This document shows, in pieces, positions 10,164-18,907 of a stretch of 64,000 bases of DNA. The stretch is from Blasia pusilla. Lineage: Eukaryota; Marchantiophyta; Marchantiopsida; Blasiales. Every line of letters starts with the position of its first letter. Within the stretch, counting starts at the first letter, position 1. A program made the translations under genes and the position numbers. The notes under the pieces are model-generated. The model ran no database searches. It saw only the letters and a program-made list of their open reading frames with translations, and was not told where the DNA came from. Location: assembly GCA_050084515.1 (NCBI GenBank), contig CM114274.1, positions 12,214,001 through 12,278,000 of the forward strand. Direction: 5' to 3'.

Positions 10164-11303
10164 TCACTTTAGCTGAGATACAATAGGCGCTTCAATTTTT
10201 ACTGCAAAGGTATCAGAATCTAATGTCGTAGTGGCAACTCCTACTTGACTTCTCACTAAGCCTTTCATACCTCCTCTACCAAAGTTGGTATTCAACGGCA
10301 TACCAGTCTGCGTTGAATGAATCTTCCCATCTTTGAAGTTTACTATTCCATTTCTAAGAGCTTCTGAAAATTCCTCACATTCTCGACGTTGATGCTCAAC
10401 ACTATCACACCATATACATCTTCTCACAAAGTTCTTACTTGTTGAAGGAGCACCAACACTAGGATTCCTATCAAGTTTAAGCTCAGCCATTTCTACTCTC
10501 AACTCTCTCAAACCTTTCACCAACTCATCAATGGTAGAATCTTCAAGCTTTGGTGGCATGGGCTTAGGCAATGGATTTGAAATTGGTACCTCCGACTTGA
10601 ATACTGCGGTTCTACCTCTACTTCGACTTTGCTTTGTGAGGATAGCAACAGCTTCTTCCACTTTCTTCCAATTAGTGTTGACACCTCCTTCTTCATTCTT
10701 GTCCGCCAACATTATGAAAAGCTTGTCCTCCAAGTTCTCATCTGCCGCCTCAAGGAATAACTCGGTTTTCCTCAAGTCTAGAGTTGCCCTTTCAGAAGGA
10801 GAAAGCTGAAAAAACTGCTTCTCAAACTCACGCAACAACTCATTTGGAGTCATTCCCTTCCCTGGACGTTGCTCTATCCATTCTAGAAAACTCCTCTTAG
10901 TCACTCGATCCACATCATCATCGAAGAATTCTCCTTTCAAAGAATCGTCGTACTCCTCCCATGAGGTTGGATTTTCTGCTCTCAACTTCTTTACTTGACT
11001 ACGGATATCTGGTATTACAGCTAACTCAAAACTTGACACCATATCACCTTCGGGTACACGGTTTACCTCCATCTCACAGACGTACTCTCGAACATACTTG
11101 ATGATGTTCCTGCCATCAAATCTCCCCAACTTCTTTACAATCGCTTGGAGAGCCCTTGTTGATCTTTGCTCTCCGATGTGAACTCCTCCTTGTTGGCTCA
11201 GTAGTGTTGTCAAAGTTCGGAGAAGATCCTCAGCTCCCTCAGTTCCCATTGATGAAGTACTCCCAAAAGTAGTCATCTTGTTAAGACTCCAACTTGCAAA
11301 CAC
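10164..11303 (-). CDS. Gypsy-1 Gag capsid/nucleocapsid protein
   Basis: An uninterrupted 379-codon frame. Residues 60-250 are a helix-rich, charged region of the retrotransposon Gag type (KKLGRFDGRNIIKYVREYVC, SWEEYDDSLKGEFF, FLEWIEQRPGKGMTPNELLR). A coiled-coil-like stretch follows (DELVKGLRELRVEMAELKL). A nucleocapsid knuckle CIWCDSVEHQRREC has all four zinc ligands in CX2CX4HX4C spacing. Either the first Met or the Met at residue 10 (MTTFGS) could start it; the sequence does not decide. Gag would package element RNA into particles. It is the only intact frame of this element, so it could still be translated and could act in trans. Confidence 0.85.
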   Translation of the reverse strand: MFASWSLNKMTTFGSTSSMGTEGAEDLLRTLTTLLSQQGGVHIGEQRSTRALQAIVKKLGRFDGRNIIKYVREYVCEMEVNRVPEGDMVSSFELAVIPDIRSQVKKLRAENPTSWEEYDDSLKGEFFDDDVDRVTKRSFLEWIEQRPGKGMTPNELLREFEKQFFQLSPSERATLDLRKTELFLEAADENLEDKLFIMLADKNEEGGVNTNWKKVEEAVAILTKQSRSRGRTAVFKSEVPISNPLPKPMPPKLEDSTIDELVKGLRELRVEMAELKLDRNPSVGAPSTSKNFVRRCIWCDSVEHQRRECEEFSEALRNGIVNFKDGKIHSTQTGMPLNTNFGRGGMKGLVRSQVGVATTTLDSDTFAVKIEAPIVSQLK

Positions 11304-11347
11304 AATCTACCGCCTCAAAGAGCTCTTAGTGGAAGCACCATTTGTCA

Positions 11348-12607
11348 TGTCGAGAATCTTTCTTCGAGCAAGGACATGCCTTCTAGCTGCGGTAGATGCA
11401 AGGTGAACTCTCTAATAAGTTCTCCTTTTTCAATACAAAATTATGATGTACACTCTCCATTCTCTCACGACAGGTATCACAAATGGAAGTGCCGAGGCGA
11501 TCACTTCTTCGTAACATCGGACCCCGAAATTCCTAACTATAAAATCCCTATAAACTATTTTACGTTTGTACACGAGGAAGATAGCACAACTAGTGTTAAA
11601 CCCTACTTGACCAGGCCTATTGACATCCATGGATTGCTATATAAGGACATACAAAGTATAATCCCATGTCCTTCCATATGTGACGATAGGAAGAATCACC
11701 GGAGTTGGAGATTGCATGACCTGGTTCATGAACGCCTCCCCAAAGTGATAAACTAAATAGCGAATGAACCAGTGCCTATCTACAAAGAGTACCTTGATAT
11801 GGTAAGGATTGAGGAAAGGAAAGTCGGGCACAGCTCGTGCTCCACCCCTATCCATGCTTGACAGACATTCTCTACTCTCCTCAAGAATGGGTTTTGGCGG
11901 AGTTATTCTCCCAAGAGGGGTAATCCACTCTCATTGGGGAAGTAACAAGCCAAAACATCCGCTATTTTAGTATGACTAAACTCCTCTACGGTGACAAATC
12001 TCTCATCCCCCCCCACACACACACACCACACTCTAGAAACCTCTCGAAGAATAGACCATGATCAAGTTACTCTCCCAAGAGGGGTGATCTACTCTCATTG
12101 GAAGAGCAAGCAATCCCAAAGCCATACACTCAAGAGAGACACGAGAGACTCAAGATGTGGAATAGAAGGTGATGAACCCTTGAAGGTCCCTCCTCTTTAT
12201 ATACTCACAAGGGATCCACAAGAGTACGAAATAGAGCTTATCTTATCTTGTGCCACATGGCTTCCTCCCAAGGCTTAGCCAATCACATTTTGACACAAGT
12301 AGATTTCCTCTTATCTCTTCCAAAATATCCTCTTTTACCCACATGATATTTTCCAAACTACCCCAACTAACCTAGCCACCAACCAAGACTACTTTTCCTT
12401 TTCATTAAAGCAACTACTTTACTTTTATAAAGTCATCTTTTATTTATTACCTCCTTTTCCTAAAGTTGGGCCCATAAAAGAGGCACCATAAAGAGGTTTA
12501 AACATAAGAATCTCCTTTTCTAAGCCAATTTACTTAATACTAATGAAACTCTATCTAACACTTAATGACGAAGGAGTTTACACACTGGTTGATTTTACTA
12601 TACGACA
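11348..12607 (-). repeat. 5' LTR of Gypsy-1 (LTR B)
   Basis: A 1260 bp direct repeat of LTR A. It differs by an 11 bp deletion close to its left end, where the GCGGTCGATGC run is missing, plus scattered substitutions. Its left edge adjoins the untranslated leader and gag of Gypsy-1. Just inside, the minus strand reads TGACAAATGGTGCTTCCAC, the likely primer-site region, though I cannot name the matching tRNA. Its right edge joins the same sequence as LTR C (24408). Confidence 0.92.
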
Positions 12608-14710
12608 ACGGAGGTAGTAGGAGTTGGGACGCCGGACGTGGTCGGTGGCCTAACTAGTTGAGTAGCAGATGTGGTTGATGTGAGCTACGTGGTGAGACCG
12701 AACTTAGTTGGATGAACGTAGTTGGCAAGGCCTATGCAATCAACACCTACATGGTTATGGTTGGAGTCACTACTTGGTTATCTGGTGACCACCATATTTG
12801 ATCGCGAACGAGATGGGGTATTCACACTGATAGTTTACTGTGAGATGGAGTGGTAGTATGTTGATACCGATGGGTGGTCCACATCTATTGATGAGAGGAT
12901 TGACTTGCTGTGTGAGGAGATGGGTGTGATACGGAGGAGCCACATGGAGGAGTGATTGTTGATGGTGGAGTAGATTGTCAGACGTATTCAGGTTATCCGT
13001 TCGAGTCTCTTTTCCCCCACTTGTTTCATGTCATTTAGGGTGCCGGGTATCGGGTAGAGCTAGTGCTAGATGGCTATAGTTATGGTGACGAGTGTAGACT
13101 CCTTTCATGTTTAGCATGTTGGTGGATATATGGCGGTTTTTGAGTAGGGGTCGCGTGTATGACCCGAGAGAATGTGTTGTGACTTAGCTTATGTGAGTCC
13201 AGAGGCTCAAGATGAGCGTGAGTGTTGAGTGTACGTGAGGCCAAGTGTGTCATCAAAGGAATACCATTAGTGCACCTGAGCTAGCGAGGAGTGTGGGAGA
13301 CTCTTGGTAAGTCTGAGTGCTTGAGCGAGTAAGATCGGGTTGTTACGATGGCGTTCTTCCAGGGTTCGGAAGAACGGGGTAGTACAAGCAGTGGTGTTGT
13401 GACACGAAGTGGAGTGAGATACCGAGGGGTTTCGAGTGAGGAGCCATCTCGACTTCCATCCATTGCTGGATTGTCATCACTAGACACCGTGTCTGGTTAC
13501 AAGATCCTAAACCCTAAACCCTCTTTTCCCGCACTTGTTTCGTGTCATTTAGGGTGCCGGGTGCCGGGTATCGGGTAGAGCTAGTGCTAGATGGCTAAAG
13601 TCATGGTGATGAGTATAGACTCCTTTCATGTTTAGCATGTTGGTGGATATACGTCGATTTCTGAGTAGGGGTCGCGTGCATGACTCGAGAGTATGTGTTG
13701 TGACTTAGCTTATGTGAGTGCGCAGGCTCAGGGTGAGCCTAAGTGTTGAGTGTGCGTGAGGCTGGGTGTGTCATCACGGGATGACCATTAGCGCAGGTGA
13801 GATAGCGAGGAGTGTGGGAGACTCTTGGTGAGTCTAAGTGCTTGAGCGAGTAAGATTGGGTTGTTACAATGGCGTTCTTCTAGGGTTCGGAAGAACAAGG
13901 TAGTGCAAGTAGTGGTGATGTGACACGGAGTGAAGTGAGATACCAAGGGGTTTCGAGTGAGGAGCCATCTCGACTTCCATCAGTGGCTGGATTGTCATCA
14001 CGAGACAGCGGGTCTGGTGACGAGATGACAGATGAAGGCGATGTCACTTGGCAGGAGATGGACGACATGGGCCATCGAGGCATACGTCGTTTCTCAGATG
14101 TGGTGTGCATCATCAACTTAGATGACTTCATCCATCCACGTGGTGCGACTTCTAGGAGATACAGACTCCTAGGTGGTTCAACCCTTTTATGGTATGGAAG
14201 GGTTTGTTCCAATACTTGGAGGGTGCTCCGATGGATGATTATATGGAGTTCCGATCGCTATATTTAGTAGAGATGGATGCCTGGAGGACGTATTGGGCTC
14301 CAGGATATGTATCCACTAGTGGTCACGAGGCGTATGATGGAATAGTGAGGGCGGAGAGGCCTATAGCATCAACTCGGGGACTAGATGGAGAAGAGGATAG
14401 TGAGGTGGGTGAGGTGGCAAAGACCTCTCGTAGTAGAGGGCCACCTAGTTTCAATCCTACAGTGGAGTTCTTCCGACAACTGAGGAGGAGCTACCAGGGC
14501 ATGTAGACCAACAAGTTGAAGAGTCTACAGGATTTTCAACGACGATCGGATGAGAGACGCATGCAAAGATTGATTATGGCAACATATGGGATGATTGAAG
14601 CATAGTCAGTGTAGTATTAGTACGGGGTGCTAGATGAGGAGCTATGGAGGAGATTTCAGGATGCGATGTTGGTTCACACGACGAAGCCCACATTGAAGGT
14701 GGTCTTCAAG
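12608..14710 (+). mobile_element. MTase-retrotransposon copy 1 (leader and gag only)
   Basis: This 2.1 kb segment is nearly identical to 24409-26512 and joins LTR B at exactly the same base as the other copy joins LTR C. It encodes a decayed Gag: MAFFQGSEERGSTSSG (13348), MTRSEVRYQGVSSEEPSRLP (13920) and, after a frameshift, MVWKGLFQYLEGAPMDDYME to QLRRSYQGM (14189-14506). Homologous peptides occur on the minus strand at 17657-18240 (LEGEPMDDYHMFSQRYAQEI and FNPMVEFFAKLQTSYQGV). At 14708-14710 it ends abruptly in an LTR piece through a 3 bp AAG overlap. Confidence 0.7.
13007..14020 (+). repeat. Direct duplication of ~514 bp spanning the gag start
   Basis: The block starting CTCTTTTCCCCCACTTG at 13007 repeats from 13521 with about 90 percent identity by eye. 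It includes the ATGGCGTTCTTC gag start, which in the second copy is followed by a stop. The copies meet at a short telomere-like run CCTAAACCCTAAACCCTC (13506-13523). The same arrangement is at 24807 and 25321, so this duplication predates the larger segment duplication. Confidence 0.8.
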
Positions 14711-14888
14711 TCATCTTTTATTTATTACCTCCTTTTCCTAAAGTTGGGCCCGCATAAAAGAGGCACCATAAAGAGGTTTAAACATAAGAATCTCCTTTTT
14801 CTAAGCCAATTTACTTAATACTAATGAAACTCTATCTAACACTTAATGACGAAGGAGTTTACACACTGGTTGATTTTACTATACGACA
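14711..14888 (-). repeat. Truncated Gypsy-1-type LTR, 178 bp
   Basis: Starting TCATCTTTTATTTATTACC and ending TTTTACTATACGACA, this equals the last 178 bp of LTRs A, B and C. Its left side is cut and joined to the end of copy 1; its right end is intact and adjoins the MTase reading of copy 2. It looks like a recombination or deletion scar. Confidence 0.88.
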
Positions 14889-15660
14889 GCGCTCCACTCT
14901 CGCATAAGCCCTCCGCAACACCTCACGTGGCACCAAGTTGATCCACCAAAGACGCGGGAAATGAGCTCGCGAACCTTTACTCGCCGCATCCAACAACACT
15001 GTTGGGCCAATTCATGCACGTACCTGATATGCACTCGTCACCACGCGGGACCTCGAATCGCCCAAAATTGGCACATTCTCCTAAATGTGTGTTGGAGAAT
15101 GGGATTGATGCTCCTGCAAGTGTTGCAAGATCCGCATCATCTCCCAAAATAACTTGGATCAAGTGCCCTCTAACCCGCTACCTAGTCCAACACTCGACTG
15201 GCCTGACACGTCCAACTAGCAACGACCAAATCTATGGTCCCTACCCGCTCCAAGTCCTACGCCCTGAACAATGCAATATCCCTCGGTAGGGAACTCTAGA
15301 ACCCTTGGACGACGGACGCAAAAAACAAGTCGGGAAATCGGAGGCAAAATTGTGCCATATGGTGAAGTGACGCACGCCTTGTAACATAATCAATCTCAAC
15401 ATACAAGTATTGTTGCACGCACACTCATGTCTGCAAAACAACAATCAATCAAGTGTTGATCCCTCCAAAGAGATCCAACACCCGAATACCCTCCTCTGGG
15501 ATGCGCCACCATACAATCGGTGTGGTGTCCAAGGGGGTCATAGTATCACTCACGATTACCTTGGATTCCTCTTACCCGACACGCTCTGGTGCAAACGCCT
15601 CACTCCACGCTTTTTGCACATGCTCATCAACCAAGTGTCGAAGCTCCTCACTCAAGCCCC
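14889..15660 (-). pseudogene. Cytosine-C5 DNA methyltransferase domain in copy 2
   Basis: On the minus strand the reading passes EELRHLVDEHVQKAWSEAF, then GIRVLDLFGGINT (motif I, S-adenosylmethionine binding; 15490-15452), YLYVEIDYVTRRASLHHMAQ (motif II region), SLPRDIALFRA, DLERVGTIDLVVASWTCQAS (motif IV, with the catalytic Cys but Thr for the usual Pro; TWTCQ codons at 15203-15214). After one frameshift near 15160 come LFWEMMRILQHLQEH, ENVPILGDS (motif VI ENV; 15071-15079), TVLLDAASKGSRAHFPRLWW and INLVPREVLRRAYARVER. The order and spacing are those of a DNA C5-MTase. At least five stops and one frameshift make it inactive. It ends at the truncated LTR, losing motifs IX-X. It follows the retropepsin by about 230 bp, so it was part of the Gag-Pol polyprotein. 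Confidence 0.82.
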
Positions 15661-15891
15661 ACAACGGTACCTCTCCTACTTAGAATGATGCGGCTACCAT
15701 AACACTGCTCTCCCTAGAAGAGTCAGGCGTGGATGTGTCCTCTACATGGACATGCCCCTCAATCAAATCACTAGGCCACTTGATGGCGTTGCTAAATGCT
15801 TCTAATGTTGCCATCTCTCATGGCTGACACTCGATCACTCCAACTGTGATCGAACGGGTAACAAGCTAAGTCGCCCACCATCTAACTGCCA

Positions 15892-16440
15892 TCATGGTCT
15901 GTAGGATGTTGACTCCTCCCAATAATCCAAGGAAAACCCCATCGGATATAACACTACTCCACCAACTAAGACGTCATAAGACTGGGCATTGGTCACTATC
16001 GCCTTGGCTCGCACTAGAGACTCATATGTAGGATGTCTTGAGCGAATCCTCACCACAACCTCTTGTCGGGTGATAAACTGTGTGGTACTCGCTCCACCCA
16101 AGGATGTCTGTATCCTGAATGGACAACGCTCCACATTAGGCCTCGTGAGGCCCAAACGTGTGAATGTTGCCTTCCCCAACATCAGGGGTTGCGCTCCTAA
16201 ATCTGACAAGACGTGTTGCGGAAAAAAAACTCTACTATACCTCTTGGACTAACCAAATGGAATACCTCTCCTCAATTATCCAGCAAAACAACACCTAGTG
16301 ATACCATAACACGCTCCATCGTGGGTCTAGCGGGCATCTCCGCCATCCTAGCAACCGCAACCTGCCATGACTCTGAGGTGGACCTGCCCTTGGACCATGG
16401 GCTCCAAGGGCGGGTCCATCACCTTCTGTGCAATCATCTC
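15892..16440 (-). pseudogene. Retropepsin-like aspartic protease of copy 2
   Basis: The frame to 15892 reads SDLGAQPLMLGKATFTRLGL, then CPFRIQTSLGGASTTQFITR, QSYDVLVGGVVLYPMGFSLD and YWEESTSYRP. DSGAQPLMLGK is a retropepsin active-site loop; here D is kept but the next residue is leucine. YDVLVG...LYPLGF is the flap-to-C-terminal block of the same protease type. Copy 3 carries the same blocks (33099-33420). This protease would cleave the Gag-Pol polyprotein. Upstream the reading toward 16440 is broken by stops. Confidence 0.78.
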
Positions 16441-17187
16441 TGAGCATGATACATGAATACCATCTCCACGCTCACATAGTGTAGCGGCGAGCCAGAAAAT
16501 CTCGCGGGCGTACCTTCTAACGTCATAACAATCGGAAGCAAAAAAATAAAGGAGCACTGTACAAAATTGTGGCCGCCCCTAACATCGTACTCGACACATG
16601 CTTGTCAAGCGCATCAAGAATAGGAGTCATCGCACTCGCTTCTCCCATCGCCCTCCGTGCTTGCACACCAACAACATCAACTCTCCGGGAACTTTGATTA
16701 GGACCCATCGATGGGGTTCTCATTGCCTCGGACAACGTAAAAGATTGAGGAAGCATGGACTGTTTCCTGGCTTCCCCTCTCTATGGATCCAACTTTGTGA
16801 CTGCTCCACGTGTAACAAAAATGATTGTCTCCATGTGTGTAGTCGCGCACATCCAACCAGGATCCTCCATATCTCTGGCGGCTCCATAAGACGCCGATGC
16901 CACTGGTCCGGCATCGGGTAACCTCAATGCCATAATGGCAATCTGCTGCTGTAATTGCTGTATCTGAGCAGCCATCCTAGCCTGTTGCCCGATGTCTCCC
17001 TTGATGCATCTAGGTGGCAGAACTCCACCTCCTCCACGGGAAACTCGAGCATCCCTCGGGTAGATCCAACTCCCCGTCCCCCAACGGGACCACCTGATGC
17101 ATGACCTCTTGGCCCACTCAGACCGACGGCTCACTTTGGTGCCCTCTCTAGCCCTCGGTCCGGACATAACTCGAGGTGTAAGTTGAA

Positions 17188-17229
17188 ACATGGCGCACGT
17201 ATATGACCATACCTCTGAAAATGGTCACA
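17188..17229 (-). pseudogene. Nucleocapsid zinc knuckle of copy 2 (mutated)
   Basis: The minus strand reads CDHFQRYGHIRAPC. The spacing is exactly CX2CX4HX4C but the second cysteine is phenylalanine. The intact counterpart in copy 3 (32276-32317) reads CDHCHRYGHTRDRC, which confirms the homology. Confidence 0.8.
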
Positions 17230-17656
17230 CTGGTAGACCTAGTGCGGGTCCATCTCCTCCTCCATGCTGAGGTACACGTCCAATACCCTGATAGCTGCAG
17301 TTGTATTGGTGATTGGATCCACCGCATGCCCAACAAATAATCGTAGCGGCTACTGTTGAGCCGCATATGAAGGCGCAAGTCTTTGTGGCACGGCCTCCCA
17401 GTATCCTCCCTCAGCTCGTGGTGCCACAGACCTCTCTCAAAATTCATGTTGCTGCACTGGTGGTGCAGGCAATTGTGACTGATCTCGCTTGGAACCCATA
17501 GTGGTTGCGCTCTCCTCAGCCATGTTGCGCTCGATGTTCTCGGCGGTCGTAAAAACATCTCTCAACCTAGGTGAGGCATGCATAAGAAGTACCCCATCCC
17601 TCACTCCTTTTTGCAGGTCTTAGTCCAACATCACGTACCATGCTTGGATAGCTTTG

Positions 17657-18240
17657 TCATCCCTGAGTGACGCTAATCAACCGACGCAAGTCAGTGTGGG
17701 CCTCACGCAAACTCTTACCCACGCGCCTCAAAAAGTCATGGATGCTCCGCAACTTCTCCGTCCATACCCCCTGGTAGCTCGTCTGTAACTTTGCAAAGAA
17801 CTCAACCATGGGGTTGAACCTAGGAGGAACCCGACTGGACGATCCACTTCGAGTGACCCCTCCTAACACATCACTTGTGGAAGAGGAAGTAGCCTCTCGT
17901 GACTCCTCCTCCTCGTCTAGAAACGGCTCAGTCCATGACATATAGTGTGGGTAATAGTAGAGTCTCCATGCCTTAATCTCTTGGGCATACCTCTGGGAGA
18001 ACATATGGTAATCGTCCATGGGTTCCCCCTCTAAGTGGTGAAGTTCCATGCCATGAACGGATTGAACTCTCTGGAGTTCCTAGCTCGCTATGAGTCACAC
18101 CAACTCCTAAACTCCACAATGAAGTCATAAAATTCTATCGTGCCTATAGCACCCAAAACCCTATGCAGTCCTTTACCACGGTCGTCCATCTCGTACTCCC
18201 AGGCGGCACGACCACTAATTTTGTGCGGGATGCACTAACA
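17657..18240 (-). pseudogene. Gag of MTase-retrotransposon copy 2
   Basis: From about 18240 the minus strand reads WEYEMDDRGKGLHRVLGAIG and then IEFYDFIVEFRSW with stops. From 18049 a 130-codon frame follows: MELHHLEGEPMDDYHMFSQR, KAWRLYYYPHYMSW, PPRFNPMVEFFAKLQTSYQG, SIHDFLRRVGKSLREAHTDL. Copy 1 has clear counterparts (EMDDMGHRGIRRFSDVVCII, LEGAPMDDYMEFRSLYLVEM, FNPTVEFFRQLRRSYQGM). The shared helix-rich pattern just upstream of a CCHC knuckle supports Gag. It is not similar to the Gypsy-1 Gag. Confidence 0.7.
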
Positions 18241-18907
18241 AACTCCTCTACACCCTCCTTGTGAGTAATCCTTGAATCACTCAGACTAAACATGCGGCAC
18301 TCTGTCCACACTCCCTCCCATTGAGACGTGTACTATGCGACAACAAGCAACGAGCAAATGGGCTTATCTATCGTCTCATGGAGAGAATATACCCTCAACT
18401 CTTGACATCCCACACAGGTCTATGTCCCCTAAATCTATACATCAATGATGCTCTCAACATCCACACAAAACCCAATATCCCAAATAAGTGCCAAATACCC
18501 GGATTTCCCTCACACGTGCAGGGCAAAAGACCAAAATGGATAACCTGAATAAATATTGATGTTGCTCCTCAATAATTTCAAATCTTGACCCCAACTTGGT
18601 TTAGAAGACAAAATCGTCCAATCAATAAGTCGTACTCCTCTGGTAATGACGATGCTCAAATCTCTTCAATGTACGGTGCAGATTCAGCGGTAGAGTGCGG
18701 CATTGGCGATACGGAATGACTACAAACGACACAGAACTCAGTGATGGGATGCGACACTCAACGATATACCTTCCTCAATTGAAAAAAACACACTCTGCTC
18801 CAAGGGAAGGTGCGGCTCCGCGATCGAGACTGTATGGTGAGACTATGAGCAGCATAGTGCGGCACGGCGCGGCAATTGGCGGCACGGTACGGCAATCGGC
18901 GTCACAG

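Larger units (their letters stand above)
4139..12607 (-). mobile_element. Gypsy-1: structurally complete Ty3/gypsy LTR retrotransposon
   Basis: Two direct LTRs (4139-5409 and 11348-12607), almost identical apart from small indels, enclose minus-strand gag (11303-10164), protease, RT, RNase H and integrase down to 5504. A polypurine tract adjoins the left LTR. RT before integrase marks it as Ty3/gypsy. No chromodomain is seen after the integrase. Pol is interrupted by stops and frameshifts while gag is a clean 379-codon frame. The high LTR similarity suggests a fairly recent insertion. No matching target-site duplication is visible: the left flank ends TTGTCA and the right flank begins ACGGA. 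The right flank is the same sequence found next to a third LTR copy at 23136-24408. Confidence 0.9.
14889..18720 (-). mobile_element. MTase-retrotransposon copy 2: gag, CCHC, protease, C5-MTase
   Basis: Reading right to left on the minus strand: Gag (about 18240-17657), a nucleocapsid knuckle (17229-17188), a retropepsin (about 16440-15892) and a cytosine-C5 methyltransferase (about 15660-14889). The order is fixed by homologous blocks in copy 3 on the plus strand. No RT or integrase is seen; the MTase reading stops where a truncated LTR begins. All parts carry stops and frameshifts. The limit at 18720 is approximate, since only weak Gag-like peptides are legible beyond 18240. Confidence 0.75.

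Noticed and set aside
13880-14212. Minus-strand frame of 110 codons in copy 1 (also 25678-26010)
   Set aside because: Antisense shadow of the Gag reading, with no similarity on that strand to copy 2.
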